64,000 nt of DNA, from the NCBI GenBank assembly GCA_940671915.1, contig CALNVZ010003426.1:45172031-45236030 (forward strand). The letters run 5' to 3'. A program made the translations under genes and the position numbers. Under the pieces are notes generated by a model. It was not told the DNA's origin. It was given only the letters and a program-made list of their open reading frames with translations, and made no database searches. This document shows positions 1 to 12,763 of this stretch, in pieces. Position 1 is the first letter of the stretch. Each line of letters starts with the position of its first letter. Source of the stretch: Paracentrotus lividus (taxonomy: Eukaryota > Echinodermata > Echinoidea > Camarodonta > Echinidae).

Positions 1-1308
1 AAAAGAATCTTACGCGGGAATGTGAGTGTACTGGTATAGACTCTCTCTACGTCTGACCGTCGAATCGCGATAACAATGCCTGAATAAGACCGTGTAAAAG
101 GAGGTGCAAGCTGTGCAGTCAGAGCGAAGAGTATTTTATCATGATATTTTTTTTATGATAATCAAAAACCGGGGGAAAATATGAACAATCACAAAGAAGG
201 TTAAAATCATTGGAAAGAGAAATTAATATATTACTTCACTCAGCGTAACTAGGAAATCGATGCGCTGCCTGAATTTTCAAGAAAGCTTTTAGTGACTGCT
301 GTTTGACCAAAATATCATTTCACACAGAAAAACGACCCAAAAAATGACTAAAATGGGAGATTTTAAAGCTCAAAACGCGAGGTTAGGCTAAAAAAATATT
401 CATTCCCAAGGTTTTATCTTTTAATACAATTAACCTGATAAACCTGCTGTAACTAAGTAAATGATCTTCTCGATTTTTTTTTATTCCAGTATATTCAACA
501 AAACTCCCGTTTTTCAGGGCATTCCTATCCATGACAATCGGTGCTAAATGTTTCCTAGAAAGACCCCACCGTTTCATATGTTAGGTCAGACAGGAATCGC
601 CTAAATTTTAAACTTAAATCAGTGTTTAATTGCCGAGATATTTATGACTAAATATCACCATAGTCATTAGTGTTACCTCGGTACGCTTAAGTTAACACCG
701 CCTACTGGAGTGATAAAAAAATCACCATTTTTAATTTTATCGTAAGCATGTAATGATGCTAAGTAAAGAAATTTCCTCCTTATATTGTTCATCATCAGAC
801 CGACTTCTGATAACTGTATTTACTATTCAGATTAATCGAAAAAAAAATTTCTTAAATCTTGCATGTGTTTCTTTATTAATAGCAGGGTTAGTCATCATAA
901 TAGAATTATGTTATCTTATTATATTGCCAGTCTTATAGATTATTGTAAATTGCCTCTCTCTCTCTAAGAGAGAGAGAAGAGAAGGAGTAAATTGAAAGCA
1001 TTATTGGTCCATTTGGGCTATACACCATACATCTAATTATGGCCGATAATCACACAGAAAATGACCCGATGGACCCATGATTGGGTCAATTTGAACTTTT
1101 TTTGTTGTTATCTTAATGTATCATCCCCTAGTCATGCTACTTACAATATAATATTATGTAGGGCCCTATATAGCAAACTCTTTACCTAAATTTTGTTAAT
1201 CAAGCTCTACTTTAATATTCTCCGCTGACTTTACTCGCACCCATCTCTCTCTACGGCGCAGACAATTATTTTTTGCCGAAAAACAAACTGCATCAATTCC
1301 CCTTCCCA
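1..1308. other. gene-free AT-rich stretch
   Basis: I see no coding region here that resembles a known family; the short open frames lack domain character and splice context. The only structured element is a small palindrome at 953-984, where a run of CT dinucleotides meets a run of AG dinucleotides, so either strand could fold into a hairpin. Confidence 0.5.
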
Positions 1309-1525
1309 TAAATAAATAAATAAATGAATAAATAAATAAATAATAAATAAATAAATGAATGAATGAATGAATTAGTAAATAATAAATAAACAAATTAATT
1401 AATTAATTATTTAATACATATATAAATGAATAAATAAGTAAATCAATCAATCAATAAATTAATTAATAGATAAATATATAAATATATAAATAAATAAATA
1501 TATAAAAAAAAATTAAATAAATAGG
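1309..1525. repeat. (AAAT)n microsatellite, impure
   Basis: About 215 bp made almost entirely of AAAT, AATG and AATT tetramers with scattered substitutions. Any open frame read through it consists of Tyr, Leu, Ile and Phe repeats and is not a gene. Confidence 0.9.
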
Positions 1526-1775
1526 CCTAAATGGATAAATTCTGAAAAAAGCCTTTCTGTACATTTCATTATTAACCATAGTGTTATATCGACCATTACT
1601 GTATATAAATAAAGGCCGGGGAAAAGCATTACAGGGTCATTTCTGATTTTTGAAAGTGAAACAAATAAGTGAAGGACAAAAGAATACAAGGCCTCTAAAC
1701 ATGAAATACTGTATGCCTATGGAAAGGTGGGATATCATCAGTGAATTGAACCATGAAACAGATCATGTCCCTATG

Positions 1776-1924
1776 CAGTGGCCGATCCAGGATTTGGAAA
1801 TGGAGGGGGCGCCAGGCTCGATAATGAGCCACCGAAATTTTCCGATTTACAGCTAGTCAATGAGTAGTTTTCAAATTATAGAGGGGGCGCGCTTCCCCTA
1901 CGCCCCCGCCTGGATCCGCCACTG
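1776..1924. mobile_element. 149-bp nonautonomous DNA transposon, CAGTGGCGGATCC family, copy 1
   Basis: The ends are inverted repeats, CAGTGGCCGATCCAGG on the left and CCTGGATCCGCCACTG on the right. The same 6 bp, CCTATG, flank the element at 1770-1775 and 1925-1930 and are a clear target-site duplication. There is no internal gene. A second copy lies at 15265-15431 and an element with related ends at 43894-44374. The superfamily is not certain; CAG termini occur in several DNA transposon groups. Confidence 0.85.
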
Positions 1925-1930
1925 CCTATG

Positions 1931-3263
1931 TGTTTATTAGGTCAGATAAGAACGGCAAAACCCAGAAAAACATCTTTGAGTCGGCTTTTAAAGGAGAATG
2001 CGCTCCCCAAATCCAAGGTGATGATTACCCAGCAAAGTATATTGATTGTGTGTGAAAATTTCACAGTTTTCGTTTTCTTATTTTGACTTGGACGGCACCA
2101 TACATTTCGTGATTTCTGAGGTTGGTTGGTTCGTCCATCTGTCTGAATTTCATTCCAAACCAGGAATTTTCTTGTCATTAGGTGAGCTGAATTTCAAACT
2201 TTTGAGTTTTAATGATAATATAAACGTTATTATAAACTATGAACGCCTTTGATTTCTCTTTAGATCTTCCATTTGCTCGGTTAGTTGAATTGTAATTGTT
2301 GAATTTTAATAGTGGACTACAGACACAGTCCCGCACATTTCTAAATATGTACGGCGCAATGAAGGGAGACCAAAGAAAAGCTTCTATGCACGTTCTCACA
2401 GCTTATTAGTCACAAAATTCATTACTTTACTTTATTTTTTCATACTATCTGTAGCTTCATATCCTGAGGTTTATCTTGATGTAAAAAAAGAAAAACAACT
2501 CACAAAATTACGAAATTGGCCGCGATATCCAGACCCTCTCCACCGTGACCCACGCGTGGAGTGGAGCCGTTATGAACCTACCGAGACTAGCATAGACGGG
2601 ACTACGTACGAAACATCAACACAGTCGTACTCAAAAATGAGCAAATGACGATAATGAAAAACTGGAAAATTCAACTTACCGAATGTTTCCAATCTTTCTT
2701 CTCCTTATTTCCTTCCTTGAGCACTGCTCCCTATGTCTCAAAGTAGTAAATTTATATTCACCGCTATACTCGTACATCTTTGGCCACCGATTCCACTGAC
2801 CAAGAGAAAGCAAAGACTATTCAATGCGGATAATTGTGGCCGCCCTCGTTTTGTCGAAGGTTTGCTTTCGACGATGTCTCCGTCACGGAGTCGAAATGTG
2901 ACAGGCAACAGTAGTTACCTGTTTGTTTATTCGTTGTTAGGATGATTAGCTTTTGATTCACTCGCGAATAAATGAAAATAAATAACTAAATAAAAAATAT
3001 GTAGGGCCTAGTAAAATAAAATAATAATATAATATTAACAAAGTTTTGTTTATGTTTAAAGCTATATATGAGTAGAGAGGCTGTTGATTTCTAATTTTTA
3101 AAGTGAAGGGCTGGGTCACAAGTGGGGGGGGGGGTGGGGGGCTGAACAAGCTAATAAAGTCGTGAATGTATAGTACACTTTGTGTTTTGTACATGTTTTG
3201 CTGAGAAAAGTTGGCTGAAAACCCTCCCCGCCCCTCATTATAAATACTATTCTCTATAGAGAT
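1931..3263. other. no gene recognised
   Basis: Mixed-composition DNA without a convincing exon. A short G-rich tract lies at 3122-3140. The open frames present do not resemble known proteins and lack matching splice signals. Confidence 0.45.
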
Positions 3264-3438
3264 CTTTTTTTTTTTTTGCTTTTAGTTTTTTCATTTCATG
3301 TTTGTTTGTTTATTTGTTTCGTTTTTGTTTTTTGTTTTTGTTTTTTTTTATTTATTTATTTATTTAATTATTATTTATTTTTTTTTATTTATTTATTATT
3401 TATTTATTTATTTTTTTTTTTTTTTTGGGGGGGGGGGG
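3264..3438. repeat. poly-T, (TTTA)n and poly-G tract
   Basis: A low-complexity run of T with TTTA units ends abruptly in 12 G at 3427-3438. Both strands give artefactual open frames through it. Confidence 0.9.
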
Positions 3439-3664
3439 ATAAGTCCAAATTCTATCCAAGATTTACTAGGGCAATTGTAGCCTAAATTTCCTGCCCCATT
3501 TTCCCCTCCAATGAATGGTTAGATGTATGTCTTTGTTAAAAAGAAAATAATAAATAAACAAGACAAAGACAGTAATGTATTCAATTCAGTTTAATTTTAA
3601 TTACAACACATGAAGAAATAAGAATTAATAAGGAATTTAAAAAGTTAAGACAAAGTAAACAAGA

Positions 3665-4130
3665 CTAAATCCTCCGGCCCCGCATTACCAAAATATCTCG
3701 TCCACCCAACCCCCATCCCCTCCATCCACCCCTAAAAAAAAGTCTAAGCAAAAAAAAAAAAAAAAAAAAGGCTAAGCTGCGGCACATGACAAAATATCTC
3801 GTCCCGCCCCCTCCCCCCCTCTCCACCCCTAAAAGAAAAAAAAACGGAAAAAAAGAAAAAAAAGACCAAGCTCTCCGGGCCCCATGACAAAAATACTTCG
3901 TCCAGCCCCCTCACTCCACCCCTAAAAAAAAGGGAAAAAAGAAAAAAGACCAAGCCCTCCTGGCCCCATGACAATATCTCGTCCAGAACCCCCCCCCCCC
4001 TCCCCTCTCACCCCTAAAGAAAAAAAAAAAGGAAAAAAAAAAAAGAAAAAAAAAAAGGCTAAGCTCCTTCCGGCCCTTGACAAAAATATCTCGCCAGGCC
4101 CCCCCCCACCAAAAAAAAAAGTCTAAGGAA
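3665..4130. repeat. minisatellite, about five units of roughly 110 bp
   Basis: Units share the order CTAAGCTC, a short GGCCC stretch, ATGACAAAATATCTCGTCC, a C-rich run, CACCCCTAAA and a long A-rich run. Starts are near 3665, 3770, 3865, 3950 and 4055. The A-rich parts vary most in length. The array ends in a separate poly-T tract at 4241-4278. Confidence 0.85.
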
Positions 4131-4282
4131 AAAAGGGGATTGACTCATAGGCCGAATTTAGCACTCAATCCTACCCTTGGCCGATACACGATGGGACCCC
4201 TTTTTATGATGTGCGAGGCGGGAAAAAAAACATCTCTCCATTTTTTTTTTTTTTTTTTTTTTATTTTTTTTTTTTTTTAATA

Positions 4283-5060
4283 CTCCAAATGTTTGTATGG
4301 AAAAGGTAGGTTAACATTTTACGCCGCATGTTTTACAAACACACCTCTCGCATAATCGTGGAATCGCGATTGCAGGCACCTATCTCTATATTTCCATTTC
4401 ATTTTTTTCTCAAAGCGACCAATAACGAAATCGAGTGGCAGAAAACTCGAAAAACTGCTTGAAAATATCGTGAGTTTTGCTACTCATTTACCTTTTTAGT
4501 CAGTTAACATTGCTCAGAGATTAGTTAGGATTTAAAAATAAATATTTAAGTGCACATTGACTCCCAAATTTAAACGTTATAACGGGATTGAAAGTGTAAA
4601 TTTAGGTTAGAAATTATGTTTGTAACCACGCCAGAGTCACGTAGAGTCAGAGGCACGAGTTTGATATGTCAAACGAGTGTAGTGCATGAGTGCCGTGACC
4701 TTCGTTCCATCCGAACAATGTCGATGACAATGACGGGCAAATGCAAAGGCCGAAAGGGTTTTTTCTACGCACTTACTATTTAGCACTTTCTTTTACATGT
4801 TTTCTTCCAACTTTTCGCAATACATTTAGAAATGGTTACTATAAATTATAGCCTAGATCTATATCTAGGTCAAATAGTTTTCCTTTTGATACCTTGCTTC
4901 TAAGTTACTAAAATCTAAGTTCTATTTTTAGCCATGATAACGGATGTGTAGTGGAGTTTTTGACTATTAAATGCATGATGATGACCAATGTATTTTTTTT
5001 TAAAGTGTACATCATGCCCAAGTCAAAAGTGTGGAATTTTATCCTTTTTTTCCCCCACAG
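4283..5060 (+). other. 5' flank or first intron of STRAP; first exon not located
   Basis: The STRAP start exon begins with a good acceptor (polypyrimidine tract then CAG at 5058-5060), so a noncoding first exon should lie upstream. The moderately GC-rich stretch around 4620-4770 is a candidate promoter or first-exon zone, but I cannot place a donor or a start of transcription with confidence. Confidence 0.3.
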
Positions 5061-5070
5061 GTGTATCACC

Positions 5071-8000
5071 ATGTCTATCGCAGCTCGTCAAACAGCAATC
5101 AGCTGCCCAGGCCACACCCGACCCGTAGTTGACCTTTCATTCAGTGAGGTCACACCCCAACATGGCTACTTCATGATAAGTGCTTGCAAAGGTTGGTTTT
5201 GAAATAACCTCCAGTGGAGTGATTCACCAAATCGTTCTTAAGGTTACAAATGACTTTACGAACATCTGGAACATCTTCTCCTTGCTATATTTTAATCAGC
5301 ATGCTTGAATTAATTAAGCAAGAGAACTTATCACCAGTCGTTCTTGAAATCATTCGTAAATTACGAACAACTTGGTGAAACACGGCCCAGTTCTGATAGC
5401 TGTTCAGAAAATGGACTATTTTTTTTTTTTTATGTTTCTAAATCCGTATTTGTTTTGAATGTAAAATTGGTACTACAATGTATCGAATCTTTAACAAAGT
5501 CTAGTGTAAATATCTGCTTACTGTGCTCAAATCCCTTGTGGTTCAGAGATCAATGCTTGACGGAACCGTGTGCCTTATCCTCCATAAATCCTGGTAGAGA
5601 GCAATTTTGGACAATTTGCAAACTCTTTCCTTGAACCATTCATTGTATTTTGGAAATACGTCTTGATTCATGTCATGGCTATACCAATTAAGCTTCCTAT
5701 TCTTTACAGTGGACAGCAGATCTTAGTACCTTGTACCTTGTAGTTCCATTCCCTGAAGTCCTCCACCAGGAAGGGTAACTCAGGGCTGACAAGAGTGGGG
5801 TTATTATTACTCTGTTTTGTTTCGTTGAAGGGTTTGCATGTTTAGTTTTATTTTGAGTATGTCAGTGCTTCTGGAGGATACAGTATGGCCATGTGATTTT
5901 GAACTCGCCACCCAAAAAGGGTGTTTTGTTACGCTTTTCCAATTTTGTTTCAGTTAATGTATGACATCTTGGCTAAATAGAGGGGTATTGCCATGAAATT
6001 GGTGTTATTTGAAAGCTGAATGCAAGCTCTATCAGACCTGTTGAATTTGAGCGTACTCGTACTTGAAATCGCAACACAGCACGCGATAGAATACGAAAAG
6101 CGAGGGTGGTTGAGGGGGGGAAGAGTACACACAAAGTCTATGGGATTTCGCACCCTCCTGTGAACTCGAAACATCATAACCATGATAACTTTATGAATAT
6201 TTATTTATTGTGCTGTGAGCTTTTAGGACTTTATAGCTTAGAGTCTCATGCATATTTTGATACCACAGTTATAAAGTTCCGGCCATTTGCGTGAATGCGC
6301 GGTTCAAATGACAATTTCCCCGTTGACTGTGTATTGTACATAAAGTAACTCAATACAGTTCCTGCTGTATGTGAAGCGATATTACATAAATGCAGATAAC
6401 TCAATAATTACTTGAGATAGAGGTTTGAAATTTTGTGAGCTTATTCATTATAAGATAGCCCACGTACATGCAAGTTTTTATAAACTTTGGCCCCACCATT
6501 GGGAGAGATCTCAAGGAGGGGGCGACCCCCTCCCCGGCCCAGGTTGACAAAGATATTTGGGCCCTTTTACGTTAAGAATTTTTTTATTAAATGAAGAAAA
6601 CCCCCTATAACTATATATTTCTGAAAGAAATTTCAAGAGCAATTCAAATATGGTGAGTAATTAAGACCTGGATCAAAGGGAGAAAAAATATTGGGGCTGC
6701 AATAAAAAAAAATTAGGGCCCCACAAAAATTCAATATTTTAAATCAAATTTGTTGCTACTCACCTACATGTAGTTGGAATTGCATTTTTGAAATCCATAG
6801 AACATTTCCTTTCAGAAAATGTATACTTTTGTAGAGTTAGAGTTAATATTTCAAAAGTTATGACACTTTGATCCTGATAGGTGCATGATTTTTAGATTTA
6901 AGTGGTTGTAACACAAGGGCGGCGAGTTCAAAACGCATGGCCGTATCGACTGTGAGACTATTCCAGTGGGAGATTGCATCGGGGAAGAAGGAGTTAGCAA
7001 GCTGGGTGGTTGTGATGAAGTTTGAAGTGACCTCGTATAGTTCATCATGGGGATCTTCTTAGTCTTGTTATTTTCTTTGCAGCATATTTATTAAAGTTCA
7101 AGTTTAGTTTCTCCATGGATATCTTATAAGTTGATTAATTTCGATTGATTTCGCCTCCTTTCCTCGAGAGACATCCAGCCGAGTGTTGTCATCATTTTTA
7201 TGACCCTGGAGTCCCGTGTGTAGTTCCCTGTGCGAACCGGGCGGCCCGTCTCTGTACCATTTCCATTCTTCTTCATACCCCCACTGCTCTGGTGCATCAA
7301 ATTGATGACATTATCAAAAATTTCATGTATTGGGCTATGCGTTTTGAATTGGGCCAGTAGATAGGTGGATCTGTTGACATCTGCGCCACATTTTCGGGTA
7401 TATTCTTTCATTTCTCCGCTGATACAAGCTATGATGTTGTATTTTGGGTCAAAATAAAGCTTATGGTGAGAGGAATACAGTCATTCCAAAAAGTTTTCAA
7501 AAATAATGTTGATTTTTTTTCTTAATTATGGTTAATTAGCAACATGAATGGGGTGAAAGGGTCAGGAGGTGGAGGATCAGGAGGTGCAAATTCTACTGGA
7601 AGCACATTTATGAGGACTGCAGTCACCATAGATCATGCAATTGTGGATTTTTATAAAATAATTCATCTTGATGATATTTAGTTTAGATTACCTTCAACTG
7701 AAATCTAGTGTAATTAAGCTTAATTATTAATTAGTATTATCACTAATTAAGCCCAAGAGCAACTAACTGGCTGCATGATCGCGCGAGCAAACAGGTCCTT
7801 TTTCTTAGCGATGTGTAATAAATACTTCAGTTAAGGTTACTTTGAGACTTATAGAGACCAACCAAGTTAGACGATATCTTACATCCTGAGTGGCATCGCC
7901 CCTCCTCACATCAGGAGGCATGTTCTCTCCCAAAAAAGAGAAACTTAAGAAAATGACCCACTCCACCCTCTCTTCAACGCCATGCCTGCAATTAAGCGCT

Positions 8001-11000
8001 TAAGATCTACATGTAGGCACAGTTCCTTCATTCTATCGTTCCCCTTTGAACCAAAGCCCCCACAACCATAGGCTAGACCTTTGCTCGAAACCCGCCTTGC
8101 GCTCGCACCACACAGTGTCAACAACCAGTTCCAGAAAGAGTCCCTCCACCAGGATTCGTCCGTGAACCTTGGCCTTTCTGGCTGGTGTTTAAACCGCTTG
8201 CGAGCTGGAGTTGGCCGTTGCAAGGCTCTAATGGTCAAATGGGCATCAACACTGTAAGGACAGCCAGTTTGCGAATGCGGAGAGGAGGAGACCATGAGTC
8301 ACCTCCTACAATCCCTCTTCTATCTTCGCCCCTGTTTCCCCAGCTGATCTTTACTACCCTTTCGCCCTTAATGGGATCACCTCGCGTTCAGTATCTATAT
8401 GGGCGAGAGTCTTGCAAATCCCATTCCAATTCACAAATAAACAAAAATTCAGAGAAAGGACTCGAGAAGAAGAAGAAGACTTAAGAGATTGTTTGAATAT
8501 AAAAAAATTAAAAAGGAAAATATTCATTTATTATAATTCTTCAGTAAAACAATAAAACCAATTAACAAATAAACAATTAATTATTTTGATTTCATCATGC
8601 AGACAAAGGGTGAGAATTATGGCAAATTTGAAGAGAGAAAGTACAACCTGGCAGATATACACCTGTAGAATTAAATTTGATTGATGCCAAAAAATTACTT
8701 GACTGTTATTTTTTTGTTAATTATTTCATGTAACACCTGACATGGTCGTTTTGATCATGATGAGATTCACGTCACATATAGTTTGGTTCCAGAGGATGCA
8801 TTTTTTATGTTCTAAATTTATCTTGTAAGAATCAATTTGTTAATAGTTAGTTTTCTTTCTATTTCCTGAATAATTTTGGGTGTTTTAAGAATTTATTTTG
8901 GCAAATAATACATTTCTATGATAATAGATCTAGAAATATTCCATTCTGAAAATTATGAATAATGAGGCTTGCGTAAAATTATTTTAGTAACCTTAGACCC
9001 TGGAATGTTACATACATGTATGTCTTAAAAGCTCTGAATGAGAGGAATTAAAAAATGCCACTTTTAAAGATGTGGCATACACCAATACCACTTTTTTCCT
9101 GTTTCAAAGTTTGGTCTTTGTTGCCATGGTTTTCAGGTATGTTTGGTTCCCTAACTTCTAATGCTTACACCCAATGCCAATTTTAAGAGCTTGTCTGAAA
9201 TCCTCAGTTAATTTCCTTTCAGAAAATATATACTTTTATGTATAATAGGTGTAGTATTTAAAGTTAAACAGATTCAAATAAAAAAGACACAATTTTCATG
9301 TTGCAAAATCATGTCACACGAAACTGGCCCAATTCAAAACGCATGGCCATTTGCTGTTCAATAAAAAAAGCTCAGAATTTATTGTATGGATTAATTTTTT
9401 TTTTGCCTAATTGATTGTGCTTCCCGCAGTCAATGAACAGCACCAGATCGATGTTCCTCTATCACTTTCTTGTTGAATGTCAAACAGGGTAGCAGCAACT
9501 CCAATCTTGTAACATATTTTGGTATGACGCGGCCGGAGTTTTAACCCACGACCTCCCGATTAGGACGCTGACGCTCTATCCGCTGACCCAACACATACAT
9601 TGGTACAATAGTTATGTATGTATGTTGAGGGCTGGTATTGATACAAATTTGTTCACCTCCAAAGATACATTTATACATATAGTTCTTTTGTATTAACAAT
9701 TTTCTATATTTTGATTTCAGATGGCAAGCCAATGCTAAGGCAAGGCGAGACTGGAGATTGGATTGGAACCTTTGATGGTCACAAGGGGGCGGTGTGGGGT
9801 GCGGCTCTTAACAAAGAAGCCACAAGGGCCGCTACTGCAGCTGCCGACTTTTCTGCGTAAGTTAGATTTTTCAGTGGATCTTAGTAAATTATCTGTCTGA
9901 CAACCAACTTCTAAAGTCCCCTTGTTCTTGTATTCATAGGGAGTGCCCATTTGCAACGGGTTTCATCAGAGTGTACCTGGAAAAATGATGGATGAGATTG
10001 TTGGATCTGTTAACAACTGCGTTCTTTATCAATTCAAGATTGGGTGCGAGGATATACTGATGGTCTAACACAAAGGACAAACCCAAATACAGTGTAGGCA
10101 ATGCTAAATTGGTTATCTCTCTGGGCGGCGAATACTGCAAAAGTTGCGTATGAGCTCAGTGGCAAGGCAGCCTTGCGTACTCTATTTGTAGTATCAATAT
10201 GATGCATTTGTAATATGTTTGCCTAATGAAGCAGGCTAATGAGAAGGCTAGGCTGTTTCTATTTATGGCACTATGCTTATTCGCAACATTCACAATCATT
10301 GACTGCTCTATGAGATACCCCATTGTGGTAGGGGGGGTTGCTTTTTCCATAAAAATAGTGCTAACTCTGCTGCCTGTGAGAAAGCCCTTTAACTCCTGTT
10401 ATTGGAGTAATGATCTGAGGTGCATGAGATGTAAATTCCTCATTTTTTTTTCTTTTTCTTTCTATCCTGTAGTAAAGTATGGGACTCTGTATCAGGTGAA
10501 GCCTTGCATGACTTTTCTCACAAACACATTGTCAAATCAGTGGATTTCTCAGAGGTAAGTCTGAAATATATTTACTATGTACACCAATTACTACCATCAG
10601 CAGTCTTGGAAGCAGCTCATAATTTTGTCTTCCAAGATTTTCTAATTTTACTTGCACAAAACATTCTTGTTACACCTGTACCTTAAAGAGTGGACACTCT
10701 TTTACTCACCCTCCCTTTGAAATTGAAATATCACAAGTTTTTGTCATGTTCAAAAAGAGAGATTTTTAATATAATTATCTTGTATGAAGTAGAGTCACTG
10801 AATAGCACATTCATCTATATAGAGATATGTCAGAAGGGCATTATGATATCACATTAACATCAGTGTAAATGACGGGCACAATTTTCTGTTTTACAAGAAA
10901 TGTCATATTTGCTACTTTTCCTTTTGTCAGAGAAGGGCAGAATATTCTTAGACATTTAGAGACACTTACAGACCAACATGTAATACCATCATTTGATATT

Positions 11001-12712
11001 CGCTTTGCAAGAACAAGAATCATAAGTAAATGGCAAAATTTCAGTGCTTGTATTCATGTTTATCCAAATACATGCATGGTCTTTGATTTGTGTATTACAG
11101 GATAGCTGTAAGCTACTCACAGCCAGTAATGAGAAACTATTGAAGATATTTGACCTGAATGCCCCAGACACTGACCCAGTAGTGTTCAGCGGACATGAAG
11201 ATAATATCAAACATGCACGCTTCTTGCCAGATGATAGATCAATTGTGAGCTGCTCTGATGACAAAACTCTCAGGTCTGTATTCAATTGTGTTTCGTTCAG
11301 ATACACAGAACAAAAGTATTGTAATGAACAGGGTGCTTCCTGTATTAAATGTATCGAAAATGAGAGAAAATGAAAGTAAAAAAAAGAAAAGAAAAGAGAG
11401 AATTAGTTGTCAATGGGTTGATACTATTTTATATAATTTAACTGGTACAGTATATAATATAATATATTTAACTGGTTAGATACAAAACTTGTATTGACCT
11501 ATGTAATCTTAAGCAAAATTACTTGAAACGGATCCATTACTATTCTTTTTTTAATGAATTTGAATCAGGTTAATTAGCTTTTCATAAATCTGTCATTTTC
11601 ATGATTGTTTACAATTTATAAGACATGAAATAATATATGGACGTTTATTACTTACAAATAAATGCATTTTTAAAATAGAACGCTTCAACGAACTAAAATC
11701 ATTTTTCTTAAAAAATTAGTGATTTGGACATATGATAATTAACTTAAAGCCAGTACGAACTAGCAGCCTTGTATAGCACCACCTCAAGTCCTCAACTGCT
11801 TGATTCTGCCCCGATTCCTAACCCATAATGCAGCATCCTGATAGTGTAGTCTTATAATTTAGGCAAATTTGAAAGAAAACACACTTTTTTACTAGTCAAT
11901 GAATTCAAATCATGATTAAAAATGTTCTTAATTGGTAATTTTAATCCTCTTGTGATTCTGTACCGTGTGTCTCAAAAAAACGTAACACTTTTGAAATGGT
12001 TGCCAAATTGAGCATATATAATTTTATGAAAAAATGTCGATATGTATGGAAAGCTAAAGGACCAACCTTTCATATGATATGAAAAAATTAAAAAAAAAAA
12101 TCATGCTTCGATGAACAGTGTTCACTTAAGTTAGAGGTATGAAAATGCGCCTGCGCAGGATTTTTCCTTCCAATTTTGGACAGGTAAATTACTTGTAGCT
12201 TACAAAATAAGGTCGATATGAGATATTCATGATCGATGGATCAAAAGGATATTTTGAATCAAAAGGATATTTTGAATACCTTGAATACCATTCCTTTTTC
12301 TGTGTTATTCATCAATCCCGAAACACCACCACCCACCTCCCACACACATGCACACTTCCACTCCCATCTTATTGTATCATTGATCTGGTAGAATCTTTTT
12401 TAAAAAGATTTAACTTTTTTGTCATGTCTGCCCTAATGTGTGTGTGTGTGTGTGCACGTGTGTGTATGTGTGTGCGCGTATATGTGTGTGTGTGTGTACG
12501 TGCGCGTGTGTGTGTGGTTTGTGTGCGTGTGATAATTGGTTTGAGCAATTGCTTGATGGAATTAATGTTTCAGTGATTTATCGATTTGATTTCAATGATC
12601 AAATATGAGTGACTGGTTAATAATTTGATTATTAATGGAAAAAATGATCCACCAAACTTTCGGAAGAAAACTGATAAAAAAGCAAGGAGTAGGTGAGAGG
12701 ATGGGAAGAAGG

Positions 12713-12763
<51 letters not shown>

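Noticed and set aside
3276-3485. Open frames rich in Phe, Leu and Tyr
   Set aside because: They read through poly-T and TTTA low complexity.
9535-9597. Functional tRNA gene
   Set aside because: Boxes A and B are recognisable, but the 3' acceptor half is replaced by the SINE body.
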